DNA of 64,000 nt, taken from contig NC_133933.1 in the NCBI RefSeq assembly GCF_031877795.1, positions 69,816,503 through 69,880,502 of the forward strand, read 5' to 3'. Source of the DNA: Strix aluco. Its lineage: Eukaryota > Chordata > Aves > Strigiformes > Strigidae. Of this stretch, positions 34,401 to 42,968 are shown piece by piece. Within the stretch, counting starts at the first letter, position 1; each line of letters opens with the position of its first letter. Both the position numbers and the translations under genes were made by a program. The notes below the pieces were generated by a model. It worked only from the letters and a program-made list of their open reading frames with translations, was not told the origin of the DNA and ran no database searches.

Positions 34401-37334
34401 ATTGATGAAGACACCAGCAGTCGGGGGGCAGCTATTACATATGCTTTCAAGTGTATTTCAACATTCCAAACCTTTGGCTGGGTTATGACTAATCAAAATT
34501 TGAAATATTTCCTTTTAAAATAAAGACAGCATAGAAGCCAATGTGGAAAATGCAGATGTACACGTGCAGCAAGCAAACCAGCAGCTGTCAAGAGCAGCAA
34601 ACTACCAGGTAATGTCAGTGCTGACTGCCAGTTGTGTGTAACTGTCCTTTCTCAGTAGTCCTGACTTCCACTTTCTTATGCAGTTAAGATTTTGCTTATC
34701 AATTTCCTCAAGGCTTGGAGACTTACTTAAAGGTTTATGTTAGACTATGACGATGTTTCTAGGTCACTATAAAACAGAAGTCAATGACCTGAAAGCTTTG
34801 GGTTCCCTGTAAAGTTAGCCAGGCTGTTCCAGAGCACCTGGAGTTATACATTTATTTTAAAAAAAGGGGTTTGTTTGGCTGGTTTTTTATTATAGCTGAA
34901 GAAGTAAAAGGTTCATGTATGTGGAGAACAAGCCTCTAAAGATCACTGGAGTAGTAGGAAAGATAAGCAAGGAAGTCTCCTGAGGGTGCTGCCAGTTAGC
35001 ACCAGTTTTTGCTGTCTAAAATCTTCTTGAAGCTGTATATATCCGGCTTCAGTTAATTGCTACCCTTATGGTAAAAACATATTTCAAACTCTCAAACCTT
35101 TTTGAAAAGCCTTTTAAATACCTTTAAATGCCACTTCTTTATAACATTTTTGGAACTTACTAGAAATAATCTTATTAGTAATAAATCTTTCCTCTTAAGT
35201 CACAGTTAGTCCTTAGACTTTTTTTTTTTTTTTAATCCTCTTGTATGTGTTAGTAGTAGCCAAGACAGTAAATCAATGACAAAATGTCTGAAGGATTGCC
35301 TGCTGATTTCGGAAGTGGGAGAGGGAAAGGTGCGGATGCATCCTTGAACTGTATTCTAGGTGGCACTAATTGGCACATTAAGTACAGTTGATGGCTCCTA
35401 TTTTGATACTGACAAAGTTCAGGAAAAAAAAATAGTAGCAGACAATGTTTTCTGTGGAAGGTGTTAGTTTTCTGGTTGAAATTTAAAATTAAAAACTTCA
35501 TGCTTTATCTTGAGGAGGAAAAGATTAATGTCTTCTGATCTCAAAGGAAGGTTATTGAGACTTTTAACAAGCTTTGGTTCAGTGGGTCTTGCAGCAGAGA
35601 CCAGGCACTTGTCAGAGTTGACCTGTGTTTGAAAGGATTTTGTACTTGGCTTCAGATTTGAACTTTCCTTTGCTTGAAAACTCATCCTGTTCCAAGATGC
35701 TGAAAAGTCATTTCCACTTTCAGCAGACTTATTTTAATTTTGGCAACTATTACATTTGTATGGTCTGACCCCCTCAAGGAAGTGTTAGAGGCCCAGGCAT
35801 GCTGGTGCACATGGTTGGTACCCTCACAGCTCCTGTTTTTGGTTGGATGAGGTATGCACCACTCATCTGCCATATGGGGTGCGTTCACACAGCAGAGCTA
35901 TTGGGGCAAAGCCAGACTCCTCTTTTCTTTCTGCCTTTACCACTGCTGCTTCAGCACTTGTGGAAATGATGATCAAGTGTATGAGGAAGTAAGATCACCA
36001 TGTCTTTAGTCCACTACCTTGCTTTAAGTAGTGTTACAGGGGAAACGTTTGACTTCAATGCAGTGTTGGCAAGAGGTGGTCTCCAAGATGAAAAAGGAAG
36101 AGACTGGAAGTGTAAGGAGAGAGCTGGCCACGGATTTGAAAAAAAAAAAAAAAAAAAAAAAGGAAGGTACTTTATCAAATGGATTGAGTTCTAGCAAATA
36201 AAATGTTGAAGTGAAGAAATCTTAGCGTGAGAATGGGAGATGTGGCAGCGAGATAGTAAAACTAGAAAAAGTTAAGAAACTTTGTAGTCTGGGTGGTTCT
36301 GGGCAGAGCACTGGCAGGTCCAATGAAGAACTGACACAGATGTAGTTCTTCATAGGGGAATAAAAAACCCAAAACCACCCAGGTAGAACCTCTGCCAAAT
36401 AGAGCAAAGCCTGGCTTTGCTTCTGGAGCTGTGGCCTAGAATACCAAGATTCGAGTGTTGTTATCTCTTGGCTATCAGCAAAAGCCAGTGAAACCCACTG
36501 GTAATTTCCTTTCCTGCTGTGAAGGAAACTTTCAGATTCCATATCCTTCAGATAAAGGATGACCAACTGCTGCTAGTCTTGGGTGCTCTGGTATCTCAAG
36601 TTACAAACCTGTACGGGAGAGGTGAAAGTTCTGGATATGCTCATAACTTACACTTTATTGCAGTGACATCTGTGTAACTGTGTCTCTAGTCTGGTCTCTT
36701 TTTTCTCCTTTTTTTTTTAAGAGCAAGTTATACCTAAGAAACTTGACAAAAACAACTTCAAAATAACCCTGCGAATAGATGCAAAGTCAATCTTCCAGAA
36801 GTCTAAACTTGCAATTTGTTGTCCCCTTCTCTATATACATTAATAGTCTTTAAATATCTTTTTTCTAGGAGACCATTTCTACCTCCTCTACTGTGCACAT
36901 TGATTGTCCATTTTGCTCTATATGCGGTCACCTGCTCTCTCACATTTTTTTCCCCCAGTATTCTAATTACATCCATTCATTACGTTACTGCATTCTCTTT
37001 CATTAGTTTATTATATATGCCAGAAAATACCACTGAAATCATTCTGTTGGATAATATAACCGTAAAAGTAAGTTGTGGATAACTTTGCTCTTTTTTTCTT
37101 TAACAACTTTATATGACTTGTTTTTAGTAAGGACACAATTTAGTTAGATTACACAAGCAATAGGACCACAAAAGCATTTGAGCAGCCTTCTGATGTGGTG
37201 GTGCAGTTGTCAGTCAACTTTGTTTTTTTCTCTGTTGGCAGCAAAAGTCCCGAAAGAAGATGTGCATCCTCATTATTATACTTGCTGTTGGAGTATTGAT
37301 TCTTGGACTCGTCATATGGTTATCCACAAAATAA
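8585..37334 (+). CDS. STX7: Syntaxin-7, complete gene (9 coding exons)
   Basis: STX7 is a Qa-SNARE. Known family members form a complex with VTI1B, STX8 and VAMP7 or VAMP8 to drive late-endosome and lysosome fusion. The coding exons are 8585-8666, 26249-26318, 28168-28258, 30530-30667, 31336-31388, 32143-32233, 33472-33544, 34526-34608 and 37242-37334. All junctions have GT/AG ends, phases agree throughout, and the sum is 774 bases (257 residues plus stop), close to the 261 of human STX7. Residues 1 to about 130 form the Habc region. The SNARE helix runs from about 162 to 226 with zero-layer Gln195 in HEQGD. A basic QKSRKK stretch precedes a membrane anchor at about 234-254, leaving a very short lumenal tail (STK). 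The first ATG of exon 2 encodes [17 protein letters not shown], matching the mammalian start. The gene looks intact. Introns 2, 4 and 7 carry the recognised transposon insertions. Confidence 0.97.
8667..10682 (+). other. STX7: STX7 intron 2, proximal part
   Basis: This is AT-rich intronic sequence with a TG/TA microsatellite near 9.23 kb and a T-run near 9.57 kb. I see no gene. The overlapping frames at 9466-9888 (minus) and 9473-9796 (plus) are low-complexity shadows. Confidence 0.7.
9227..9249. repeat. TG/TA microsatellite
   Basis: A (TG)n run passes directly into a (TA)n run inside STX7 intron 2. It is a potential length polymorphism. Confidence 0.9.
10763..11497 (-). pseudogene. CR1 ORF2 C-terminal part, interrupted by a stop
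   Basis: This continues the RT fragment in the same frame on the minus strand. Recognisable blocks are [53 protein letters not shown] and [17 protein letters not shown] near 11075-11077 follows GLEHMW, where the copy at 23.7 kb reads through. The frame closes at the natural end, ALRDMV. It has no function of its own. Confidence 0.85.
11501..12117 (-). pseudogene. CR1 ORF2 reverse-transcriptase fragment
   Basis: The RT fingers and palm are readable: [57 protein letters not shown] and FADDTKLGG. It begins without its N-terminal half and ends at a TAG just after EGREAL. The same frame resumes downstream on the minus strand at 11431 and 11053, so the lesions are point stops rather than frameshifts. 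It is not expected to be functional. Confidence 0.88.
12118..22597 (+). other. STX7: STX7 intron 2, segment between the two CR1 elements
   Basis: This is 10.5 kb of unique-looking intronic sequence. It contains a short TAC triplet run near 12288-12303 and a 21-base A-run at 17426. A 103-residue open frame at 18691-19002 has no domain I recognise. No exon of STX7 is missing from the protein, so this segment need not contain one. No RNA gene was seen. Confidence 0.6.
17426..17446. repeat. A21 homopolymer
   Basis: This is a run of 21 adenines in STX7 intron 2. No retroposed gene was recognised immediately upstream, so it may be a simple repeat rather than a retrogene tail. Confidence 0.9.
22598..24138 (+). 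mobile_element. CR1 LINE, 5'-truncated, sense to STX7, nearly open frame
   Basis: This is a second CR1 copy of the same type as the one at 10.7-12.1 kb, in the opposite orientation. It starts abruptly inside RT ([15 protein letters not shown]) and contains the [41 protein letters not shown] and FADDIKLGG blocks. It then continues through the C-terminal domain to ALRDMV and a short 3' UTR. The 3' end is two copies of ATTCTGTG (24122-24137), the diagnostic CR1 tail. The 5' truncation removes the endonuclease. No target duplication was seen. By eye most positions agree with the minus-strand copy. Confidence 0.95.
22605..24053 (+). pseudogene. CR1 ORF2 remnant with one in-frame stop
   Basis: A single reading frame spans 22605-24053 with one interruption, TAG at 23286-23288. 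The minus-strand copy has tryptophan (TGG) there, after GGSVD. The parts before and after are in the same frame, so no insertion or deletion has shifted it. The RT catalytic aspartates (SKAFD region and FADD) are present. Because the endonuclease is absent, it cannot be autonomous even without the stop. Confidence 0.93.
24139..26248 (+). other. STX7: STX7 intron 2, distal part
   Basis: This is 2.1 kb of AT-rich intronic sequence running to the acceptor CTCTTCACAAACAG of exon 3. I see no gene, RNA or transposon in it. Confidence 0.7.
26249..26318 (+). CDS. STX7: STX7 coding exon 3
   Basis: This exon completes Ser28 and encodes residues 29-50 ([15 protein letters not shown]...ELRQQ), then two bases of Leu51. 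It enters in phase 1 and leaves in phase 2 at donor GTGAGT. It covers the Ha helix end and the Ha-Hb loop. Confidence 0.95.
26319..28167 (+). other. STX7: STX7 intron 3
   Basis: This is 1.85 kb of ordinary intronic sequence ending in the acceptor TTGCATTTGATTTTAG. The frame at 27966-28316 overlaps exon 4 in another reading frame and is a shadow. Confidence 0.8.
28168..28258 (+). CDS. STX7: STX7 coding exon 4
   Basis: It completes Leu51 and encodes residues 52-81 ([19 protein letters not shown]...PATSEQ), ending on a codon boundary at donor GTATAA. It contains helix Hb. The loop PATSEQ is one residue shorter than mammalian PTTPSEQ, the only internal length change I noticed in this part. Confidence 0.95.
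28531..29081 (-). mobile_element. Solo LTR of an avian endogenous retrovirus (ERVL-like)
   Basis: The 551-base element has TG...CA ends. Read on the minus strand it starts TGACCTGGTTTTGGCTGGG and ends GGGGTTAAACAACA, an arrangement I know from LTRs common in bird genomes. A TATATAAA box on the minus strand (28808-28815) fits a U3 promoter. The 5-base flanks, AGGTA on the left and AGATA on the right, may be a target duplication with one mutation. No internal retroviral genes or second LTR are present, so it is a solo LTR left by recombination. It is antisense within STX7 intron 4. The family assignment is from memory of the sequence type, not a search. Confidence 0.78.
30417..30438. repeat. 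A22 homopolymer
   Basis: This run of 22 adenines lies about 90 bases upstream of STX7 exon 5. No retroposed sequence was recognised next to it. Confidence 0.9.
30530..30667 (+). CDS. STX7: STX7 coding exon 5
   Basis: It encodes residues 82-127 ([18 protein letters not shown]...[10 protein letters not shown]) in phase 0 on both sides, with donor GTAAGT. It covers helix Hc and the start of the linker. [10 protein letters not shown] and [12 protein letters not shown] are strongly conserved STX7 blocks. Confidence 0.96.
31336..31388 (+). CDS. STX7: STX7 coding exon 6 (linker)
   Basis: It encodes residues 128-144 ([17 protein letters not shown]) and two bases of Ser145. The acceptor is the weak-looking GATCATGTAG and the donor GTAGGC. 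The low-complexity T28 tract in the following intron starts 70 bases downstream. Confidence 0.92.
31458..31485. repeat. T28 homopolymer
   Basis: This is a run of 28 thymines in STX7 intron 6, the longest homopolymer in the window. Confidence 0.92.
32143..32233 (+). CDS. STX7: STX7 coding exon 7
   Basis: It completes Ser145 and encodes residues 146-175 ([19 protein letters not shown]...SIRQLE), ending in phase 0 at donor GTAAGT. This is the acidic linker and the first heptads of the SNARE helix. Confidence 0.96.
32234..33471 (+). other. STX7: STX7 intron 7
   Basis: This is 1.24 kb, ending in the acceptor GACTGTTTCCTTGCAG. Apart from a CR1 3' fragment near 33.2 kb, nothing was recognised. Confidence 0.8.
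33150..33244 (+). mobile_element. CR1 3'-end fragment
   Basis: About 95 bases end with GGAACTAGATGATCTTTAAG and a TTCCAACCC block, then ATTCTGTG and ATTCTATG tail units at 33229-33244. That is the 3' terminus of a CR1 element, more diverged from the two copies in intron 2 and probably another subfamily. The left border is uncertain. No coding part remains. Confidence 0.78.
33472..33544 (+). CDS. STX7: STX7 coding exon 8 (SNARE core)
   Basis: It encodes residues 176-199 ([20 protein letters not shown]...VI) and the first base of Asp200. It contains Gln195, the ionic zero-layer residue that defines a Q-SNARE. The donor is GTAAGT. Confidence 0.97.
34526..34608 (+). CDS. STX7: STX7 coding exon 9
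   Basis: It completes Asp200 and encodes residues 201-227 ([19 protein letters not shown]...ANYQ), the C-terminal half of the SNARE helix. It ends in phase 0 at donor GTAATG. Confidence 0.96.
34609..37241 (+). other. STX7: STX7 intron 9
   Basis: This is 2.6 kb with an A23 tract at 36139-36161 and no recognised gene or transposon. The acceptor is TTTGTTTTTTTCTCTGTTGGCAG. Confidence 0.8.
36139..36161. repeat. A23 homopolymer
   Basis: This is a run of 23 adenines in STX7 intron 9. The roughly 150 bases upstream were checked for retrogene sequence and none was recognised. Confidence 0.9.
37242..37334 (+). CDS. STX7: STX7 coding exon 10 (membrane anchor and stop)
   Basis: It encodes residues 228-257: basic QKSRKK, then the hydrophobic anchor [20 protein letters not shown], then LSTK and TAA at 37332-37334. 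The C-terminus differs from the mammalian GLNH ending, as expected for the poorly conserved lumenal tip. Confidence 0.95.
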   Translation, partial: QKSRKKMCILIIILAVGVLILGLVIWLSTK

Positions 37335-37818
37335 GTCTTCGCAGGAAGCATTGTAATTGGTATTTAAATTATGAAAGAAAATTCCTAGTCACAATTTGCT
37401 CATTGCGAAGCTGAGTAAAATAATGGTTCTGTACTTCATCACACTTTTTTATAAGACTTTTTGTTCTAACCTGAGAAGTAATGTTCTCAGTACTACTGTC
37501 AGTATAACTGCCTGCCCTCTTGGATGTGGGTGCTGTCTTACCAGAAAAAACAGTCAAGGTCATAAACTGTTCCATTAACTTAATCATAAAAGCTTCTTAA
37601 GGTGTTTAGGGAGCTAATCAAAATCCTGATAATTTGTTTTGACGGGGTGGGTAATTATCTTTTGGGATATTGCTAAATGTTGCTGCCAAAACAAACTCCT
37701 GAATTGTTGCTTGAGGCAATGAATTCACAGCTCGGAATTCATTTTTAAGTTAAAGATGTCTTTCTATCTCTTTCCCTTCCATCCCACTCACCTACCCATT
37801 TGATATGGGTGATTCAAA

Positions 37819-37824
37819 AATAAA
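37819..37824 (+). terminator. STX7: Proximal polyadenylation signal of STX7 (AATAAA)
   Basis: AATAAA lies 485 bases after the stop and is followed 20-40 bases later by TTGGTGTGATCTCTCTTTT, a good GU/U-rich downstream element. It would give a short 3' UTR. Confidence 0.55.
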
Positions 37825-38643
37825 ATGTAGGTTGCTGAAATTGGTGTGATCTCTCTTTTATAACTGAAGCCTTTGAATTAAGCATTCAGTTTGCCTGAAA
37901 TCTTTTAGGTGCTTCATATATCTCTGTATCTGGCATTGACTATGGTTATGCCTGGAAGCCTCCTGCAAAGGTAGGTAGGGTGGATGATGTAATCATGCGG
38001 ATTTTTTGTTTCAGTTCTTGCATTAAGAAATACTGTGTTTTATGTGCACACGTCTGGTATGTTTGCATCTGAAGTGTGCATCAGTGAGCCTGGCTAGATG
38101 AAAATAAGCTCTAGTCTGTGAGTTCTTAGATTTAAAGGGAAGAAGAGAAATTCCCAACTTCCGAACTGCACTTGAAAGTCACTGTTCTGAAACTGCTGTG
38201 ATTCGGTTTCCATGAACAGATCCAAAGTTCTGTGGGAGGTCTTTCCTACAGCTGAAGAAAAGAAGGTTACAAGTTCAATTCCGAGTTCCACAGTGGTATC
38301 TGAAATTAAGTTGAAATCGGGTGAACTGATTCAAACTGTTTAAGATGGTTGATGCTTATAGCCTTTAAAATGACCTTTTCCTTTTGTGCCATTTTGTACT
38401 AATGTATTAAAAATTTAACAACACTTTTTTGCCAACTAATCTATTTGCCTTTTTAATTGATCTTGATGAACTAATCTGAAAAAAGTGTACAGATGAAATA
38501 TTCACTTAATCTGTATTTTATAAAGTTCTTGTACACTAGACTGATAGAGAATGCATTGTTTACATGGTGAGCTATGAAATATTGTTTGGGAACAATCTAA
38601 CTGTAAGCATAAATGGACTTCAGAATTGTAACTGTGCAACCAA

Positions 38644-38649
38644 AATAAA
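38644..38649 (+). terminator. STX7: Distal polyadenylation signal of STX7 (AATAAA)
   Basis: AATAAA is followed at 38662 by GTATGTTTTTCT, a typical downstream element. It would give a 3' UTR of about 1.3 kb. Confidence 0.7.
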
Positions 38650-41595
38650 GGTCTTTTAAAGAGTATGTTTTTCTACTAGGTCCTTTTTTCAGAATCCGTC
38701 TTTACAAGCACAGCTGTGATCTTTGCCTTTATGTAAATGATTGAAACTTCTCTAAACAACTCCAGAGATCTTCAGCTCTGCTGGCTAATCAGCCCAGAGG
38801 AACCTCTGTTCTTGTGTTGCACTTCACATGGTTCATGGAAATGCTCCTGGATCTTGCATTCTCACCTGTGTTGAGCCTAGTCTCAGGAGGGAAGGCTGCT
38901 TCACTCTGTGTGGACAGTTGGTGCCAAGGGTAGACTGTTGGTAGCTCTCCTTTGGCATAGCATGAAACTTGAGGGATGGGAGTCCGTGGTGCAGGAAGGA
39001 GACTTGTGCTGCTGTATTTGGATTCCAAACACAGTGGAGGAAAAATAAGTCCTGTCAAACTGCATGATTATGTTCTATGTAATGTGGAAAACTTCTCTGA
39101 GATCGAAAGGGGAATTTAATTTAATTTAAGTTGCAGTATGGACTCTTGTGTGTTGAGATCCCAGCTACTGTGTTCCTGTGGCTGCCTTTGTGCTGAGAGG
39201 GAGGCTGGGACTCTATTTACCCTTACTTGTTAAATAACCATCAGATGTGCTTTTGGCCACTACCAGCCACGGTAAGGCTGGCACTAGGGATGCTAATGCC
39301 TTTTTTTGTTTCCAGGCTGCACTAGTCTAAACTAGAAGAGCGGTCAGCATTTTGGCTGGGTAGCTTTCTCACCAGTGGACTGTTTAAAACTGACTGGAAG
39401 TTTCCTGACCTTAATGTTTAACAAACTCTTTGCAGTATTGCAAACAGGTGCACAGGAATGGCCTGAATCTACTTGCCCAGAAGATCCTTTTCTTTGTTGC
39501 AGTACTTCATACTTGCTTCTGCCAGTTACTGACTGATTCCACTGACATGCTGGGGAAGGAAAGCAGCGCTTCAGCAGCAGATCTTCAGCTCGGACTCCTG
39601 ACAGATCAGAAATTCTGTCTATGCTTGATACTTGTCACATTTTGCATGCATTGCAATTTTTCTGTTTGGTTGGTTTTCTACTTGGAGGGTTTTCTGTTAA
39701 AAGACTTGCCAAGTTGAAGAACATGGCTCATCTTGGGATGAAATGGTATATTTACTGATTGCTTATTTACCTTGTAAAGGGATGAATACCCTCCATACTG
39801 AGTTTATCCAGCAGTGACTGCAAAGCAGAAGAGCCAGTGCATAAAGCTTCATTCATGAGGAGCTGAGGGCAACAATTTCAAATGACTTAGAAATGCTGTG
39901 AGTTGCACAGCATTACATTTCCCAAACCCCTGTTGCAACCTGCTGCCTCTGTTCTTGTTTTTCGGTGTCCAATTTGTCTGCATGTCTTTATTTCCCACAT
40001 GGAGTTGGCTCTTTATTTTCAGAGTCGTGCACCTGTTCAGCTGCTCTCCAGTGGTAATAGTTTGGGCACTGTGAGGGAGGGGAGAGCTGTTGAGAGCCGC
40101 GGTGCGTGCATTGCTTGCTTCCAGTCATGATCTACTCATAAAAACTGCTTATGGCATGGGGGTGCCTCCCCCACGTGCTCGCAGACGAAAGATTGATTTC
40201 TTTCTTGAATCCCAGTGGAGGGGGCACACTGAAGCCCTGTACCTCTGGAAGAGATGAAAGACCAGCTGTCAGAAGTCATGGGGATGTCTCTGCCTGGGCA
40301 ACCAGAGCGGGGCTGGCTGGTTCCCGCAGGCTGGGCAGCTGCTCCTGCCCTGAGGTGGGGAGTGGTGGGGAAGTCGGCACTGGAGTGTTTACACACAAGA
40401 TCCTGTACCTATTGGAGAAACCAGCCTGCAAGGCCCTAATTGCTCATTAAGAATCTTGGTGCTATTAATTTTCAAACTTGGTTAAGCAGAAACAAAGTGT
40501 TGGGCTTTTTTGTATTTAGAGTGTGCATGTTGGGGGGTATAAATACTCCTTTTTAAGCTGCTCTTAATGGAGCTCCTCTCCTACTATCTTTTCCCTCCCC
40601 TGCATACATGCATGCTTAACTGTATAAAATGCAATTTCCAAGTATTTAAAGAAAGCTTTGATAAGAACCCAGTAAAACATCTGGGTGTAACATGTATGAG
40701 TCAATGTTTTTAGAACAAAGATTTTGGCTGTTCCAAATTATCCATCAATATCTGTCAGATTAGCAAGGCCAAAAAATGCAATCAAAGCACCCTTCATTTT
40801 ACTGAAGGAACCTGGTAAGAATAGTTCCTTTGTAGTTATCTTAACCACACACCAGGGGTGCTTTTCTGTTCTTGCTTTTTCAAAGAGCTGAAAATCACAG
40901 GGGCAGACAGCTTTTTTAAAGGCTTTTTTTTGTTTTCCCCTGCACCTCCCCCCTTGGAAATTGTTCTTGATAATCAGCAGGGTATACAATATTCCCAAAC
41001 TAACTTCATACCTAAAAGCCTTCTTAAGTCACCCACATGTGCCCTGTGTGCGTATAGTCGGCAAGTACGTTTGATGTCAGAGGTATGGGCTAGATTTTGG
41101 GCATTGAAAGTAGCCTGAAACCATGAAAAAAATTAATCTTGGGAAGTAAGGGGTCAAAAGGTGGGGGAGCGAGCTAATGACATAATCTGTTAGTAAAATT
41201 TGAAAGATCACATACTCTTGTAGTTGATCACTGGTTGGGATGTTTCAAGGACTGTTTGTGTTGCTGGGTACCACATTTAGAAGAGAGGATTTGCTTTGCT
41301 TTTGTTTTAGTTCTGGTTGAACCTATTTGATGCTTTCAGGAGCAGAAGGTTAGTGAGAGAGGAAAGAGCAGATATCTGTTGTATATCAACATTTGATGAC
41401 TTTCTGTTTCTTATGATACCTACAGTGTAAAGTGGTGCTTAACTGCATAGCATGCAGCTTTCCTTTTCACTTTGCAATTAAGTCCAAATCTCACCCAAAG
41501 CTGGTGTGGAGCGAGAACTAATTATTCTCTGATGAGGTGCCCACCTGCAGAGCCATTCTAGATGCTACTGCAACATAGAGTTGCAAGAATAAATA

Positions 41596-41618
41596 TCTGA
41601 AAGCGATCAGCTTTCAGA
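41596..41618. repeat. Inverted repeat, 9-bp arms
   Basis: TCTGAAAGC and GCTTTCAGA are exact reverse complements separated by five bases (GATCA). It lies 38 bases upstream of a longer perfect palindrome. Confidence 0.9.
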
Positions 41619-41656
41619 CATCGTTGTCCTTGTACGTGTCTTTGATGGTGTCCCTG

Positions 41657-41680
41657 AAGATACAGAAATTTCTGTATCTT
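41657..41680. repeat. Perfect 24-bp palindrome
   Basis: AAGATACAGAAA is followed directly by its exact reverse complement TTTCTGTATCTT, with no loop and no mismatch. It is not part of any repeat I recognise. Confidence 0.95.
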
Positions 41681-42472
41681 AAGAATGCAGATAACAAGGC
41701 ATTTATTTAGTTCTTTTTGTGTCCTGAACACATTCAAAGGAAGCCAAGTGTTTGCACAACAGTAAGAACTCTACAAACCCAGAAATAACCAGAAAAAGTA
41801 ACAAAATGTTAATTTTCAAAAGGCAGTATTCCCTCAAGAAAAATATCATGAGAGCATCAAACGGTGCTGTAATTTGCTATTTATGCAACTGTTTCTCTGC
41901 TTTTCCCTTCAGCTATTTTAAATGTCTAGGCTTGAACAGAGCTGCAGTGATCATTTTTGCTCCTATTCCAAATATCAGAAAGGTACTCGGGGTAAGGGAA
42001 TGCATCACACTTGTTGATATTTGCAAGAATATTCTGAAGAATAAATACTCACTATAAGTATCTGCTCATTAATAGTCATGCCTCTGTCCACAACATGGCA
42101 CTTTTCTGCTACTGCTGATAAAAACTCTGATTTAAGAAAAAAAAAAAAGCTAGATTACAAGGGTTGCTAGCACAAGAAAATTAATCAGATGGCAGCTTTG
42201 TTTTTATTAATGTCACATATTTTGAAATGTCTTGCAAAAAGTGGGGAAAAAAAGTAAAAATAAAAAATAATCAGATGTTGCTAGCAGCATTGTTCACGCC
42301 CACCTCCCCAACCAAGTTCTTCAGGATTTATCATGGACTGAGTTATGATCACATTTTTCCTTTATTTAATGTTTAAGCAGAAAATGTTTGGTCTTTGGCA
42401 GAGCAGATTGAAGTCTGAGGAGGTAATAAGCATCAGAAGGAGCAGGAAAACTGCATAATCCAGGCAGTATAA

Positions 42473-42904
42473 ATGATAATATACCTTCCAGCCTTTACTC
42501 AAAAAAGGAAAGCTGCTGGAGCTGTTGCTGTAACTGTTGAGATTGCAGTTCAGGAGGGAGAACTTGACTATGCTCAAGACCCAACAGCGAGTTCCTCAGC
42601 GATAGCTTCAGCTGCTCCCGAACGCTGCCCACTGGATGGACCTTTATCTAAAAAGGAGGTAAGCAGGGACAAGGAGAGGATCTTTTCTGCTCTAAAGGAG
42701 AACATCAGCCATCAACTTGCAGGGAGGGTAGATAAATATATTCCCTGCCATCTGTGCCGTGCTTGCTCCCTCCCACCCATCCTCACATATGCCTGAATGT
42801 TCTCTCTGCAGGGGGAACTGAAAAACCAAGACTGGGTTTCTCTGAGCCCCAGCACAAGGGAGGAAGTAGACCTTCGTACCTCATACTTTTCAGAGTATCA
42901 CTGA
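42473..42904 (+). CDS. Hypothetical two-exon small protein (unrecognised)
   Basis: The candidate joins 42473-42658 (or, if an upstream exon exists, 42492-42658 after the acceptor TACCTTCCAG) to 42812-42904. The donor is GAG/GTAAGC and the second acceptor GTTCTCTCTGCAG; phase is 0 at the junction. Starting at the ATG at 42473 it would be 92 residues: a short N-terminus, an Ala/Val-rich stretch (AAGAVAVTVEIAV), a Ser/Ala/Pro linker, and a polar tail ending TSYFSEYH. The codons favour a G in first position, as coding DNA does. An AATAAA follows 58 bases after the stop. No family was recognised, no signal peptide is evident, and an RNA-only transcript or pure chance is possible. Confidence 0.25.
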
Positions 42905-42962
42905 AATAGCAAGAAGCCTCATTATCTGATGTGCCATTCCCTGACTCGTCTTCAACCAGAAA

Positions 42963-42968
42963 AATAAA
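42963..42968 (+). terminator. Possible polyadenylation signal of the candidate gene
   Basis: AATAAA lies 58 bases downstream of the TGA that ends the candidate second exon. It is also a common chance hexamer in AT-rich DNA. Confidence 0.25.

Larger units (their letters stand above)
37335..38670 (+). other. STX7: STX7 3' UTR
   Basis: The 3' UTR runs from the stop codon to about 20 bases after the distal AATAAA. It is AT-rich and gene-free. The exact cleavage point is inferred from the signal and the following GT-rich stretch. Confidence 0.75.
38671..42472. other. Intergenic, STX7 to candidate small gene
   Basis: This is 3.8 kb with no gene I can name. Short frames exist on both strands, for example at 39430-39717 and 40136-40450, without domains. 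A pair of inverted repeats lies at 41596-41680. Exon-like pieces at 41913-41991 and 42381-42422 have fair splice ends, but their phases do not match the exon at 42492. Confidence 0.5.

Noticed and set aside
35682-36194. Possible retrogene ahead of the A23 tract in STX7 intron 9
   Set aside because: The sequence upstream of the A-run matches no gene I recognise, and no target duplication was seen.
39780-39850. Minus-strand exon-like 47-base piece (donor ACAAG/GTAAAT, acceptor CTTCTGCTTTGCAG)
   Set aside because: Splice ends are good, but the piece is too short to judge coding potential and two frames are open. No partner exon was found.
41913-42422. Plus-strand exon-like pieces at 41913-41991 and 42381-42422 as upstream exons of the 42.5 kb candidate
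   Set aside because: Both end in phase 0, while the acceptor-based exon at 42492 needs phase 1, so they cannot be joined to it as read.
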